NCBI RefSeq assembly: GCF_009674585.1
Contig: NZ_WKJP01000001.1
Location: 930,001-994,000, forward strand
Reading direction: 5' to 3'
Length of the DNA stretch: 64,000 nt
Source of the DNA: Haloferax marinisediminis
GTDB lineage: Archaea; Halobacteriota; Halobacteria; Halobacteriales; Haloferacaceae
Position numbers and translations under genes: made by a program. Under the pieces are notes generated by a model that searched no databases, was not told the origin of the DNA, and saw only the letters and a list, made by a program, of their open reading frames with translations. Shown here piece after piece: positions 1 to 6,917 of this stretch. Numbering within the stretch: the stretch's first letter is position 1; every line of letters begins with the position of its first letter.

Positions 1-528
1 CTCGCGGTACAGCAGTCCGCGCTTTTCGAGTTCACTCACCGTCTGGCTCACTTTACTCTTCGAGAAGTTCGACCGGTCGCGGAGCTCTATCTGCGTGATT
101 CCCGGCGACGTGAACACCGGTTCGAGGACGCGACGTTCGTCTTCGGGGAGGACATCGAGCAGTCGTGGACGATTCGCCCCACCCACGGTGGTCTTCGATT
201 CAGCCGGCTCACTACCCGTTGTATCCTCTGTCTCCTCGGATGACGTGGCTTCGGTGGGTGTGTTCTGGACCGCCTCTCCGGTCGACGTGAGCCCGCTTCG
301 GAAGACGAGATAGAGTCCACCAATCGCGGCCGAAGCGAGGACTCCCCCGACGACGAACCACAGCGGGTTGGTGCCGTGGACTGAAGACATCGAACCGCCC
401 ATCATCGGCCCCATCATCTCACCTACCGCGCGATTTTGCTGGTCCGCCTGCCAGCCAAAGAAGACGCCGAAGACGAGGGTCGTCGTGGCGATGAGGCCAA
501 CGACGACATCAGCACGCTGCCGATTCAT
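1..528 (-). CDS. Membrane-anchored winged-helix regulator, C-terminus cut by window edge
   Basis: The reading frame opens with ATG at 528 and runs in frame off the left edge (176 codons visible). Two hydrophobic segments lie near residues 8-26 and 56-76, with a Met-rich stretch (two Met-Met pairs) between them. An acidic Ser/Thr/Glu linker follows, then a winged-helix domain from about residue 120 (LPEDERRVLEPVF, then ITQIELRDRSNFSKSKVSQT, the recognition-helix region). This is the haloarchaeal design in which a membrane protein carries a cytoplasmic DNA-binding domain. The protein at 14227-15444 ends in a similar domain. The ligand, target genes and the Met-rich loop's role (a metal site is possible) are unknown. 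The architecture call is firm and the function is open. Confidence 0.75.
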   Translation of the reverse strand, partial: MNRQRADVVVGLIATTTLVFGVFFGWQADQQNRAVGEMMGPMMGGSMSSVHGTNPLWFVVGGVLASAAIGGLYLVFRSGLTSTGEAVQNTPTEATSSEETEDTTGSEPAESKTTVGGANRPRLLDVLPEDERRVLEPVFTSPGITQIELRDRSNFSKSKVSQTVSELEKRGLLYRE

Positions 529-646
529 TTCACCCACCACCGAGAAACGTCCCAGCCAATCATACTGCTACCTTGGTCAGCCATCGTGGTACCTGTTTTG
601 CTCAGTTTGCCTCGATTTCGTCCGAAATCTACGCGTCGCGTCGGGT

Positions 647-1888
647 TCACGAACCCCCCTCAGCGTCGTCCCACGCTGCGAGTGCGGCGTGTTCGGCCGC
701 AACCGTCGCCACGTCGGTGGCATCGAGGACACCGCCTTCGGTGACGACACCGGCGACGAGGTCAGGAGAGATAACTTCGAAGACAGGGTTCTCTGTCGCC
801 ACCGGTTCCTCGCCGTCGTACAGTGGGCCACCGTCTTCGCCGACGAACTCGTCGTCGCCGCGTATCTTGTCGCGAGCGCAGACCGCAAACACGGGCACGT
901 CAGCGCGGGCCGCGGCGAGTGCGACGGGAAAACTGCCGACTTTGTTGACGACTGCGCCAGACGCGAGGACAGAATCGGCACCGACGAGGACGGCGTCGAT
1001 GTCGCCGGCAGCGACGAGGCCAGGAAGTGCTGCATCGGTCGTCAGCGTCACGTCGAGGCCGTCGCTCGCGAGTTCCTCGGCGACAGAGAGTCCTTCTGCA
1101 CCCGGACGCGACTCAGCGACGACGACAGCCGGGCGCGCGTCTTCGAGGGCCGCCACGACAGTGCCAGAGCGAGAAACAGTTGCGACACGGTCGTACTCAC
1201 GGGTTCGGAGGAGCTGTGCTGACTCTGCGGCGGCCCTCCCGTCTGCGGCGACTGCGGCGTCGATTGTCGCTTCGGCACGTCGGCGCACCGTTTCCGGAGC
1301 CTCGTCCGTGTCCGCCATCACCCGGTTCACCCGGTTGGCGACGGCGCTCATGCTTGGTCGTGCGTCGCGGAGTCGACGCCCGAACGAGACGAGCACGTCC
1401 CACGAATCCGCATCTGTAGCGGCATCGCGCAGCACTTCGAGCGCCCGGAGCGATATCCACGCCGACCCGTGTGTCTCGTCTTCGCGGACGGTTTTGACCG
1501 TCGGTGCGACACGGTGATACGTCGCCCACAACTCGGGTACCGTCTCGCGTTCGTTGATGACGGCCGGGTGAACCCACTCCACCTCGGCGAGTTCTTCGTT
1601 CGGGACTACCGCTGGGTCGCTCACGTCGAACATGAACGGGTGGACCGTCCACTCGCGGTCGTCGTCAGTGATGGTCATCGGATGGCCAACACAGGCGAGT
1701 GTCGCGTCCTCGACGCCGACTTCTTCGTGGAGTTCCCGACGGGCGTCCGCTTCGGCATCCTGCGGGTCTCCTTCGATGTATCCGGACACCCCGGCCCACC
1801 GCCCGGCGTACGTCCCGGCATCCTCGCTCCGGCGCGTGAGGAGGACTCGCCCGCCGTGGCGGAGAAACGCGGTAACGACATGAGTCAT
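647..1888 (-). CDS. Nudix hydrolase / eIF-2B-like domain fusion protein
   Basis: A 413-residue protein in two parts. Residues about 1-150 are a Nudix domain (AGRWAGVSGYIEG, then the core RELHEEVG). Residues about 170-413 resemble the eIF-2B alpha/beta/delta family, with the Rossmann-like block VVVAESRPGAEG, DIDAVLVGADSVLASGAVVN and VFAVCARDK. Archaeal members of the second family include ribose-1,5-bisphosphate isomerase and methylthioribose-1-phosphate isomerase as well as translation-factor homologues. The fusion therefore suggests hydrolysis of a nucleoside or sugar diphosphate followed by sugar-phosphate isomerisation, but this is inference. The frame stays open upstream to 2476; the ATG at 1888 is chosen because the Nudix fold begins directly there. 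A phosphoesterase gene diverges 60 nt away. Confidence 0.85.
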   Translation of the reverse strand: MTHVVTAFLRHGGRVLLTRRSEDAGTYAGRWAGVSGYIEGDPQDAEADARRELHEEVGVEDATLACVGHPMTITDDDREWTVHPFMFDVSDPAVVPNEELAEVEWVHPAVINERETVPELWATYHRVAPTVKTVREDETHGSAWISLRALEVLRDAATDADSWDVLVSFGRRLRDARPSMSAVANRVNRVMADTDEAPETVRRRAEATIDAAVAADGRAAAESAQLLRTREYDRVATVSRSGTVVAALEDARPAVVVAESRPGAEGLSVAEELASDGLDVTLTTDAALPGLVAAGDIDAVLVGADSVLASGAVVNKVGSFPVALAAARADVPVFAVCARDKIRGDDEFVGEDGGPLYDGEEPVATENPVFEVISPDLVAGVVTEGGVLDATDVATVAAEHAALAAWDDAEGGS

Positions 1889-1948
1889 ATCGTGAACTAC
1901 AGGCGCAACTGACAAAACGACTATCCAGATTGGTGGCGATAGTGACCT

Positions 1949-2446
1949 ATGCGACTCGCTATACTGAGCGATACGCACGTTCCAGGCCGTGCTGAGGCCA
2001 TCCCGACGTGGATCGAAGACCAGGTTCGTGAGGCAGACATCGTGATTCACGCAGGTGACTTCGACACGCTGGAGACGCTCGAACACCTCCGTGACATCTC
2101 CAACGAGTTCGTCGGGGTCTGTGGAAACATCGACCCGCCGGAAATCAACCTCCCGTTCGTCGATATCATCGAAGTAGACGGACTCACGTTCGTCGTCACC
2201 CACGGCACGGGGACGAGAACTGGGTACTGTTCGCGCGTCGCTGACCTCGTCAGAGACGCCGCCGGAACCGACGCAGTCGGCGTCGCCGGACACATCCACG
2301 AAGTCATCGACGAGGAAACCGACGACGGCATCCGCGTGTTGAATCCCGGAACGGCGACGGCCGCCAACCCCGAAGACGAGGCGACGATGATGGTCGCAAC
2401 CGTCGAAAACGGCGACTTGTCGGTCGAAGTCCTCCGGGGCAACTGA
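1949..2446 (+). CDS. YfcE/MJ0936-type metallophosphoesterase
   Basis: A 165-residue calcineurin-like phosphoesterase. The metal-binding motifs appear in the expected order: SDTHVPG (Asp8, His10), HAGDFD, GNID, THG and GHIHE. Length matches the compact YfcE/MJ0936 family, whose members hydrolyse phosphodiesters with Mn or Ni in vitro and rarely have a known physiological substrate. No signal peptide or membrane segment is present, so it should be cytoplasmic. It diverges from the Nudix/eIF-2B fusion, so the two may share a control region of about 60 nt. Confidence 0.9.
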   Translation: MRLAILSDTHVPGRAEAIPTWIEDQVREADIVIHAGDFDTLETLEHLRDISNEFVGVCGNIDPPEINLPFVDIIEVDGLTFVVTHGTGTRTGYCSRVADLVRDAAGTDAVGVAGHIHEVIDEETDDGIRVLNPGTATAANPEDEATMMVATVENGDLSVEVLRGN

Positions 2447-2641
2447 GTTCGGTTCCCCCACCTCAGCATCGGTCACCCACTGGCTCGCTCACTCGCATAG
2501 CCGCCCTCCCGCAGCACTCACCGGCCCTCCACCCGGTTTCACTGGCCCACCCGTCGGGCCCACTGCCACACTGAGCCTGCGATACCGGCCCGGTTCGCCA
2601 ACACCCCGTCGTTTTTCACTGCCGTCCCCTTCCCGTCTCGT

Positions 2642-3397
2642 ATGGAGCTGTTTCCCGTCCCCGACGTCCCCGAGATTCGCGAGGGCGACGACCTCGCAGC
2701 ACTCGTCTCGGAGCGCGTCGACCTTCGCCCAGACGACGTCGTCTGTGTCGCGTCCACGGTCGTCTCGAAGGCCGAAGGGCGGTTCGCCGACCTCGACGAC
2801 TTCCCCGCCGGGCCGCGGGCCCGCGAAATCGCCGCCCGCCTCTCGGAGCTGACTGGCGAGGAGAAAGACCCGCGGTTCGCACAGGCGGTCCTCGAAGAGA
2901 GCGTGGACCTCGTGATGGACGAACCGTTTCTCCTCACGGAGACGCGGTTCGGCCACGTCGGCGTCAACGCCGGTATCGACCGGTCGAACGTCCCCGACCA
3001 CGACTTACTGTTGCTCCCGAAGCGCCCCAGTGAGTCGGCCGAACGCATCCGCGCCGGCATCGACGCCGACCGCGTCGTCGTCACTGACACCTGCGGGCGA
3101 CCGTTCAGACACGGCCAGCGCGGCGTCGCGATTGGCTGGGCTGGGATGGCCCCGTCACGCGACTGGCGCGGTGAGGCTGACCGCGACGGCCGCGAACTCG
3201 GCGTCACCGTCGAGAGCGTCGTCGACGAACTCGCCGCCGCGGCCAACCTCGTGCAGGGAGAAGGGGCGGACGGGACGCCAGTCGTCGTCGTCCGTGACTT
3301 CGAGTGGGGCGACCACGGCGAGAGTGACGCTCACTTCCGCGACATCGACAGCGACTTCGTTCGGCAGGCGCTCCGCAAGTGGACGTACGACCCCTGA
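2642..3397 (+). CDS. cofE: Coenzyme F420-0:L-glutamate ligase CofE
   Basis: CofE adds glutamates to F420-0 with GTP, the last step of F420 cofactor synthesis. The 251-residue length is normal for archaeal CofE. Family signatures are visible: VCVASTVVSKAEGR, GVNAGIDRSNVP, TDTCGRPFRHGQRGVAIG and ELAAAANLVQGEG. The ATG at 2642 is preceded by a T-rich stretch (2612-2616) that could be the TATA element of a near-leaderless transcript. The next gene, mer, starts 30 nt after the stop and encodes an F420-linked enzyme, so the two probably form an operon. Confidence 0.95.
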   Translation: MELFPVPDVPEIREGDDLAALVSERVDLRPDDVVCVASTVVSKAEGRFADLDDFPAGPRAREIAARLSELTGEEKDPRFAQAVLEESVDLVMDEPFLLTETRFGHVGVNAGIDRSNVPDHDLLLLPKRPSESAERIRAGIDADRVVVTDTCGRPFRHGQRGVAIGWAGMAPSRDWRGEADRDGRELGVTVESVVDELAAAANLVQGEGADGTPVVVVRDFEWGDHGESDAHFRDIDSDFVRQALRKWTYDP

Positions 3398-3427
3398 GAC
3401 ACCCTGAAAACCACAGACAGACCATAC

Positions 3428-4408
3428 ATGCTCGGACTCGAACTCACCCCGGAACATCCGGTCGATAGACTCGTCGAACTGGGCACGCAGGCCGAACGCG
3501 AGGGCTACGACTCGCTGTTCGTCTCGTGTCACTACAACAACCGCGACCCCTTCGCGGTCCTCGCGCGACTCGCCGCCGAGACGGAGGATATCCGCCTCGG
3601 CCCCGGTGTCGCCAACCCCTACGAGATGCACCCGGTCACGCTCGCCGGAAAGGTCGCCACCGTCGCAGAGGCCTCCGGTGGTCGCGGCCTGCTCGGCATC
3701 GGCCCCGGCGACCCGTCGACTCTGCGCAACCTCGGTCTCGACGACCAGCGTGGCCTTCGCTCGGTCTTGGAGGCGTTCAAAGTCGCACAGGACCTCTGGG
3801 ACGGTGAGCGCGTCACCCACGACGGCACCTTCGAAGCGAACGATGCCGGCCTCAACTTCGACGTCCCCGGTGACGTCCCGGTGTACGTCGGTGGCGAAGG
3901 CCCCCACATGTGCCGGATGGCGGGCAAACACGCAGACGGCTTGCTGTTCAACGGGTCCCACCCCGACGACCTCGCGTGGGCGCGTGAACAGGTCGATATG
4001 GGCCGCGAGGACCGCCCCGACGAACGCGGTGACTTCACGCTCGCTGCCTACGCGAGTGTCTCCATCTCGGAAGACGCCGAGGCAGCCCGCGAGGCTGCTC
4101 GGCCGCCCGTCGCGTTCATCACGGCAGGTGCGGCCCCGCCGGTCCTTCAGCGACACGGTATCGACACCGACCTCGCGAGCGACATCGGCGAGAAAATCTC
4201 GGCGGGCGCGTTCTCCGAAGCGTTCGACCTCGTCACGCCCGAAATGATAGACGCTTTCTCGATGGCCGGAACGCCTGACGACGTGACCGAGCGGATGGCC
4301 GCGGTGCTCGAACACGCAGACGGCATCGTGGTCGGGTCACCAATCGGCCCCGACCTCGAAGAAGCGATTACTCTCGCTGCGACGGCTCACCGCGAGAGCC
4401 AGGCGTAA
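3428..4408 (+). CDS. mer: F420-dependent methylene-tetrahydropterin reductase family protein (Mer)
   Basis: A 326-residue bacterial-luciferase-like TIM-barrel flavoenzyme. In methanogens Mer reduces methylene-tetrahydromethanopterin with F420H2; in haloarchaea, which use folates, the homologue is thought to act on methylene-tetrahydrofolate. Visible features: LGPGVANPYEMHPVTLAGKV, LGIGPGDPSTL and VPVYVGGEGPHMCRMAGKHA, all typical of the Mer branch. It follows cofE by 30 nt, which fits an F420-dependent role. Its last 41 nt overlap the 3' end of the convergent small membrane-protein gene at 4368-4604. Confidence 0.88.
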   Translation: MLGLELTPEHPVDRLVELGTQAEREGYDSLFVSCHYNNRDPFAVLARLAAETEDIRLGPGVANPYEMHPVTLAGKVATVAEASGGRGLLGIGPGDPSTLRNLGLDDQRGLRSVLEAFKVAQDLWDGERVTHDGTFEANDAGLNFDVPGDVPVYVGGEGPHMCRMAGKHADGLLFNGSHPDDLAWAREQVDMGREDRPDERGDFTLAAYASVSISEDAEAAREAARPPVAFITAGAAPPVLQRHGIDTDLASDIGEKISAGAFSEAFDLVTPEMIDAFSMAGTPDDVTERMAAVLEHADGIVVGSPIGPDLEEAITLAATAHRESQA

Positions 4409-4604
4409 CGCCGATACCGAGTTCCGCGGCGAGCGCGCCGAGGACGACGTAGGCGAACGCCCCGACTGCCGCGAGGATAAACAGGTTTCCGACGAGGATG
4501 ATGATGGGTGAGAGTGGGTCGCTCAGCGCCACGTCGGCGAAGTTCACGACCAGTTCGACGACGCTCTGGAGGAGCGCGATGACGAAATCCGTGAGTGTTG
4601 GCAT
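4368..4604 (-). CDS. Small two-helix membrane protein
   Basis: A 78-residue protein from the ATG at 4604 (MPTLTDFVIALLQSVVELV). Two hydrophobic segments are visible, roughly residues 8-24 and 35-62, with a short charged tail. The frame is open further upstream to 4685, but the segment before MPTLTD looks like untranslated sequence (ETHTINTPESRRSR). The gene converges on mer and overlaps it by 41 nt. I do not recognise the family; similar small proteins are common in haloarchaeal genomes. Confidence 0.65.
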   Translation of the reverse strand: MPTLTDFVIALLQSVVELVVNFADVALSDPLSPIIILVGNLFILAAVGAFAYVVLGALAAELGIGVTPGSRGEPSQRE

Positions 4605-4697
4605 ACGCGAACGTCGGGATTCAGGGGTATTGATTGTGTGGGTTTCGCACGCTTCAGTGTCGGCACCGATAAGGGCCGGCCCCACGGATGGAGAGCC

Positions 4698-4958
4698 ATG
4701 CCGAACCGTTCGCTCGACGATTTCGCCAGCGGTCCTGCCGACGACGAGGAGTTCGAAGACGAAGGAGTGGACGCCGAGACGGCGGGCGAGACGACAGCGG
4801 AGGGGGCGAAAGAGAAGGGGCCGGAACCGGACGTGGACACGCTCGCGACCTACCGCTGGACGCCGACCGGAACGACCTGCCCGCAGTGCGGCGACACGGT
4901 CGAAAAGACGTGGCTCGATGGGGACGAGTACGTCTGTTCTGCGTGCAAAGACTGGTGA
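4698..4958 (+). CDS. Acidic protein with C-terminal zinc ribbon
   Basis: An 86-residue protein. Residues 1-50 are highly acidic and low complexity; the C-terminus holds a CPQCGD ... VCSACKDW pair of CxxC motifs, a rubredoxin-like zinc ribbon. The start at 4698 (MPNRSLDDF) is preferred to upstream in-frame codons because homologous haloarchaeal proteins of this kind open with a short basic stretch. Tiny CxxC zinc-ribbon proteins are frequent in haloarchaea and mostly of unknown function. Confidence 0.75.
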   Translation: MPNRSLDDFASGPADDEEFEDEGVDAETAGETTAEGAKEKGPEPDVDTLATYRWTPTGTTCPQCGDTVEKTWLDGDEYVCSACKDW

Positions 4959-5004
4959 CTACTCGGCCATCGCAAATTTGTGACCTCGAGCGCAATCTGT
5001 CGCT

Positions 5005-5247
5005 ATGTCTCCGGTGAGTGTTCTCCAAGCAATCCAGACGAACTCTCTTCTCCTCGTCGTCGTCGCGGTTCCGATACTGGCGTTGCTGTGGTACACCTAC
5101 CAGTTCACGTTCTATCGTAGCCTCGCGACTGATGGCGAATCCGGGCTTCACGAGTCGAAGACGAACTGTCCGAACTGTGGTGCTCGGGTCTCACAGTCTG
5201 CCGACAGGTGCGAGTACTGCGGTCATGCCGTCGTCGAACGCCCCTAG
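5005..5247 (+). CDS. Membrane-anchored zinc-ribbon protein
   Basis: An 80-residue protein with one hydrophobic segment at about residues 12-32 (LLLVVVAVPILALLWYTYQF) followed by a cytoplasmic zinc ribbon (CPNCGARV ... CEYCGHAV). It lies 46 nt downstream of another CxxC protein and converges on mutL, 17 nt away. The function is not known; the ribbon could bind nucleic acid or a protein partner near the membrane. Confidence 0.75.
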   Translation: MSPVSVLQAIQTNSLLLVVVAVPILALLWYTYQFTFYRSLATDGESGLHESKTNCPNCGARVSQSADRCEYCGHAVVERP

Positions 5248-5264
5248 TGAGACTCTCGGTTTCG

Positions 5265-6917
5265 TCACCCACGCCTTCCACTCCGCCGCCCAAACCCGCG
5301 CACGAACGTCGATTCGTCGATAGCCAGCACTGTCGGCCGACCGTGTGGGCAGGTGTAGGGCGTCTCGCACGACCCGAGTCGTTCGACTAACCGAATTGCA
5401 TCCTCGTCCGAAAGGTCGTCACCGGCTTTTATCGACGGGTGACACGCCAACTCTTTGAGCAACTCGTCTCTCGGGTCGCTCGCGTGGCCGGCGGCGACGT
5501 CTGCAACCACGTCGGCCAGCGCGTCAGGGGCGAACGGTCGGCCGAGTGGCGCGGGAACGGCTTCGACGCGATAGGTGTCGCCGCCGAACTCGGCGACACG
5601 GAATCCCAGCGACTCGATAACCTCGCGGTTCGCCTCCAGCAACGCCGCGTCGGTCGCAGTGAGCGACACGCTCTCCGGTGGGTCGATGGCGACGGAGTCG
5701 ATGCCCGCCGATTCGACTGCCGCGCTGAGTCGCTCGTAGTTCACGCGTTCGTGGGCAGCGTGCTGGTCTACGACGAGTAACTCGTCGCCGGCCTCACAGA
5801 GCAGGTACAGACCACGGAACCGGCCGATAACGCGCACGTCGTCGAAGACCGAACTCGCTTCGACGGGTTCGAGCGACGTGTCGAGGTCCATCGCCAACTC
5901 GCCACTCCGCCGGAGGTCGGCCGTCGAGAGCGCGTCACGGACACTCGATTCGACTGCGTCGGCTACCGCGTCGGCGTCTCTGAACTCGACGGCGTCTTTC
6001 GCGGGGTGGACGTTGTGGTCGACCCATTCGGGTGGGACCGAGACACGGACGACCGCCACGGGTTCGCGGCCGTCGGGAAGAAGCGTCCCGTAGCCATCGA
6101 CCACGGCCCGTCTGATTCGTGCGTCTGTCAGTGCCCGGCCATTCACCGAGACGTGAATATGGTCCCGCCGAGACCGGGTCACGTCTGGGTGACAGAGCAC
6201 GCCGTCGATATCGGCGGCGGCCGTCTCGTCTGTGAGTGCGACCGTTCGCGTGCTCTCGAACGTCGAGGCGTGACTCGCGGCGTCGCGGCCGTACACCGCG
6301 AGCATCGCATCGCTGAACCTGTCGGTTCCGGGTGTCGTGAGCGTCTGATGGCCGTCGTGGCGGAGGACGAACCGCACGTCTGGCCGGGTGAGTGCGTAGC
6401 GAGTCACGACCGACGAGATGCGCGCGAACTCGGCTTTCGGGGAGGCGAGGGACTTCTTTCGAGCGGGGCGGTCGGCGAACAGGCCAGTAACCTCGACGGT
6501 CGTCCCCTGCCCACGACCCGCGGGGTGGACGGTCTTCTCGCCGTCGTCGACGACGACGCGCGTCCCTCGTGGTGTCCCGTCGTTGGTCGTCAGTTCGAGG
6601 CGGGCGACGGTGGCGATGCTCGGCAGCGCCTCACCGCGGAAGCCGAGCGTCTCGACGGTTTCGAGGTCGGTTGCGTCCCGTAGTTTGCTCGTCGTGTGCC
6701 GTTCTACGGCGAGGACAGCGTTCGATTCGGACATCCCGTGGCCGTCGTCCACGACACGAATTCGGTCGGTTCCGTCGCCGTCGACGTCGATTTCGACCGT
6801 CTGCGCACCGGCGTCGATCGCGTTCTCGACGAGTTCGACGACGACGCTCGCTGGCCGGGTGACGACCTCTCCGGCAGCGATTTTCGAGCGCGTCTCCCGG
6901 TCGAGATGGTGAATCAT
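5265..6917 (-). CDS. mutL: DNA mismatch repair protein MutL
   Basis: A 550-residue MutL. The GHKL ATPase motifs are present: catalytic Glu28 with ENAIDAGA (about 31-38), DDGHGM and GFRGEALPS. The C-terminal half carries the metal-dependent endonuclease motif DQHAAHERVNYE (about residue 384) plus ACHPSIKAGD and CPHGRPT, so this is a nicking-type MutL as found where MutH is absent. The ATG overlaps the mutS stop by 4 nt (6914-6917), meaning mutS is translated first and mutL is coupled to it. MutL relays mismatch recognition by MutS to strand incision. Confidence 0.96.
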   Translation of the reverse strand: MIHHLDRETRSKIAAGEVVTRPASVVVELVENAIDAGAQTVEIDVDGDGTDRIRVVDDGHGMSESNAVLAVERHTTSKLRDATDLETVETLGFRGEALPSIATVARLELTTNDGTPRGTRVVVDDGEKTVHPAGRGQGTTVEVTGLFADRPARKKSLASPKAEFARISSVVTRYALTRPDVRFVLRHDGHQTLTTPGTDRFSDAMLAVYGRDAASHASTFESTRTVALTDETAAADIDGVLCHPDVTRSRRDHIHVSVNGRALTDARIRRAVVDGYGTLLPDGREPVAVVRVSVPPEWVDHNVHPAKDAVEFRDADAVADAVESSVRDALSTADLRRSGELAMDLDTSLEPVEASSVFDDVRVIGRFRGLYLLCEAGDELLVVDQHAAHERVNYERLSAAVESAGIDSVAIDPPESVSLTATDAALLEANREVIESLGFRVAEFGGDTYRVEAVPAPLGRPFAPDALADVVADVAAGHASDPRDELLKELACHPSIKAGDDLSDEDAIRLVERLGSCETPYTCPHGRPTVLAIDESTFVRGFGRRSGRRG

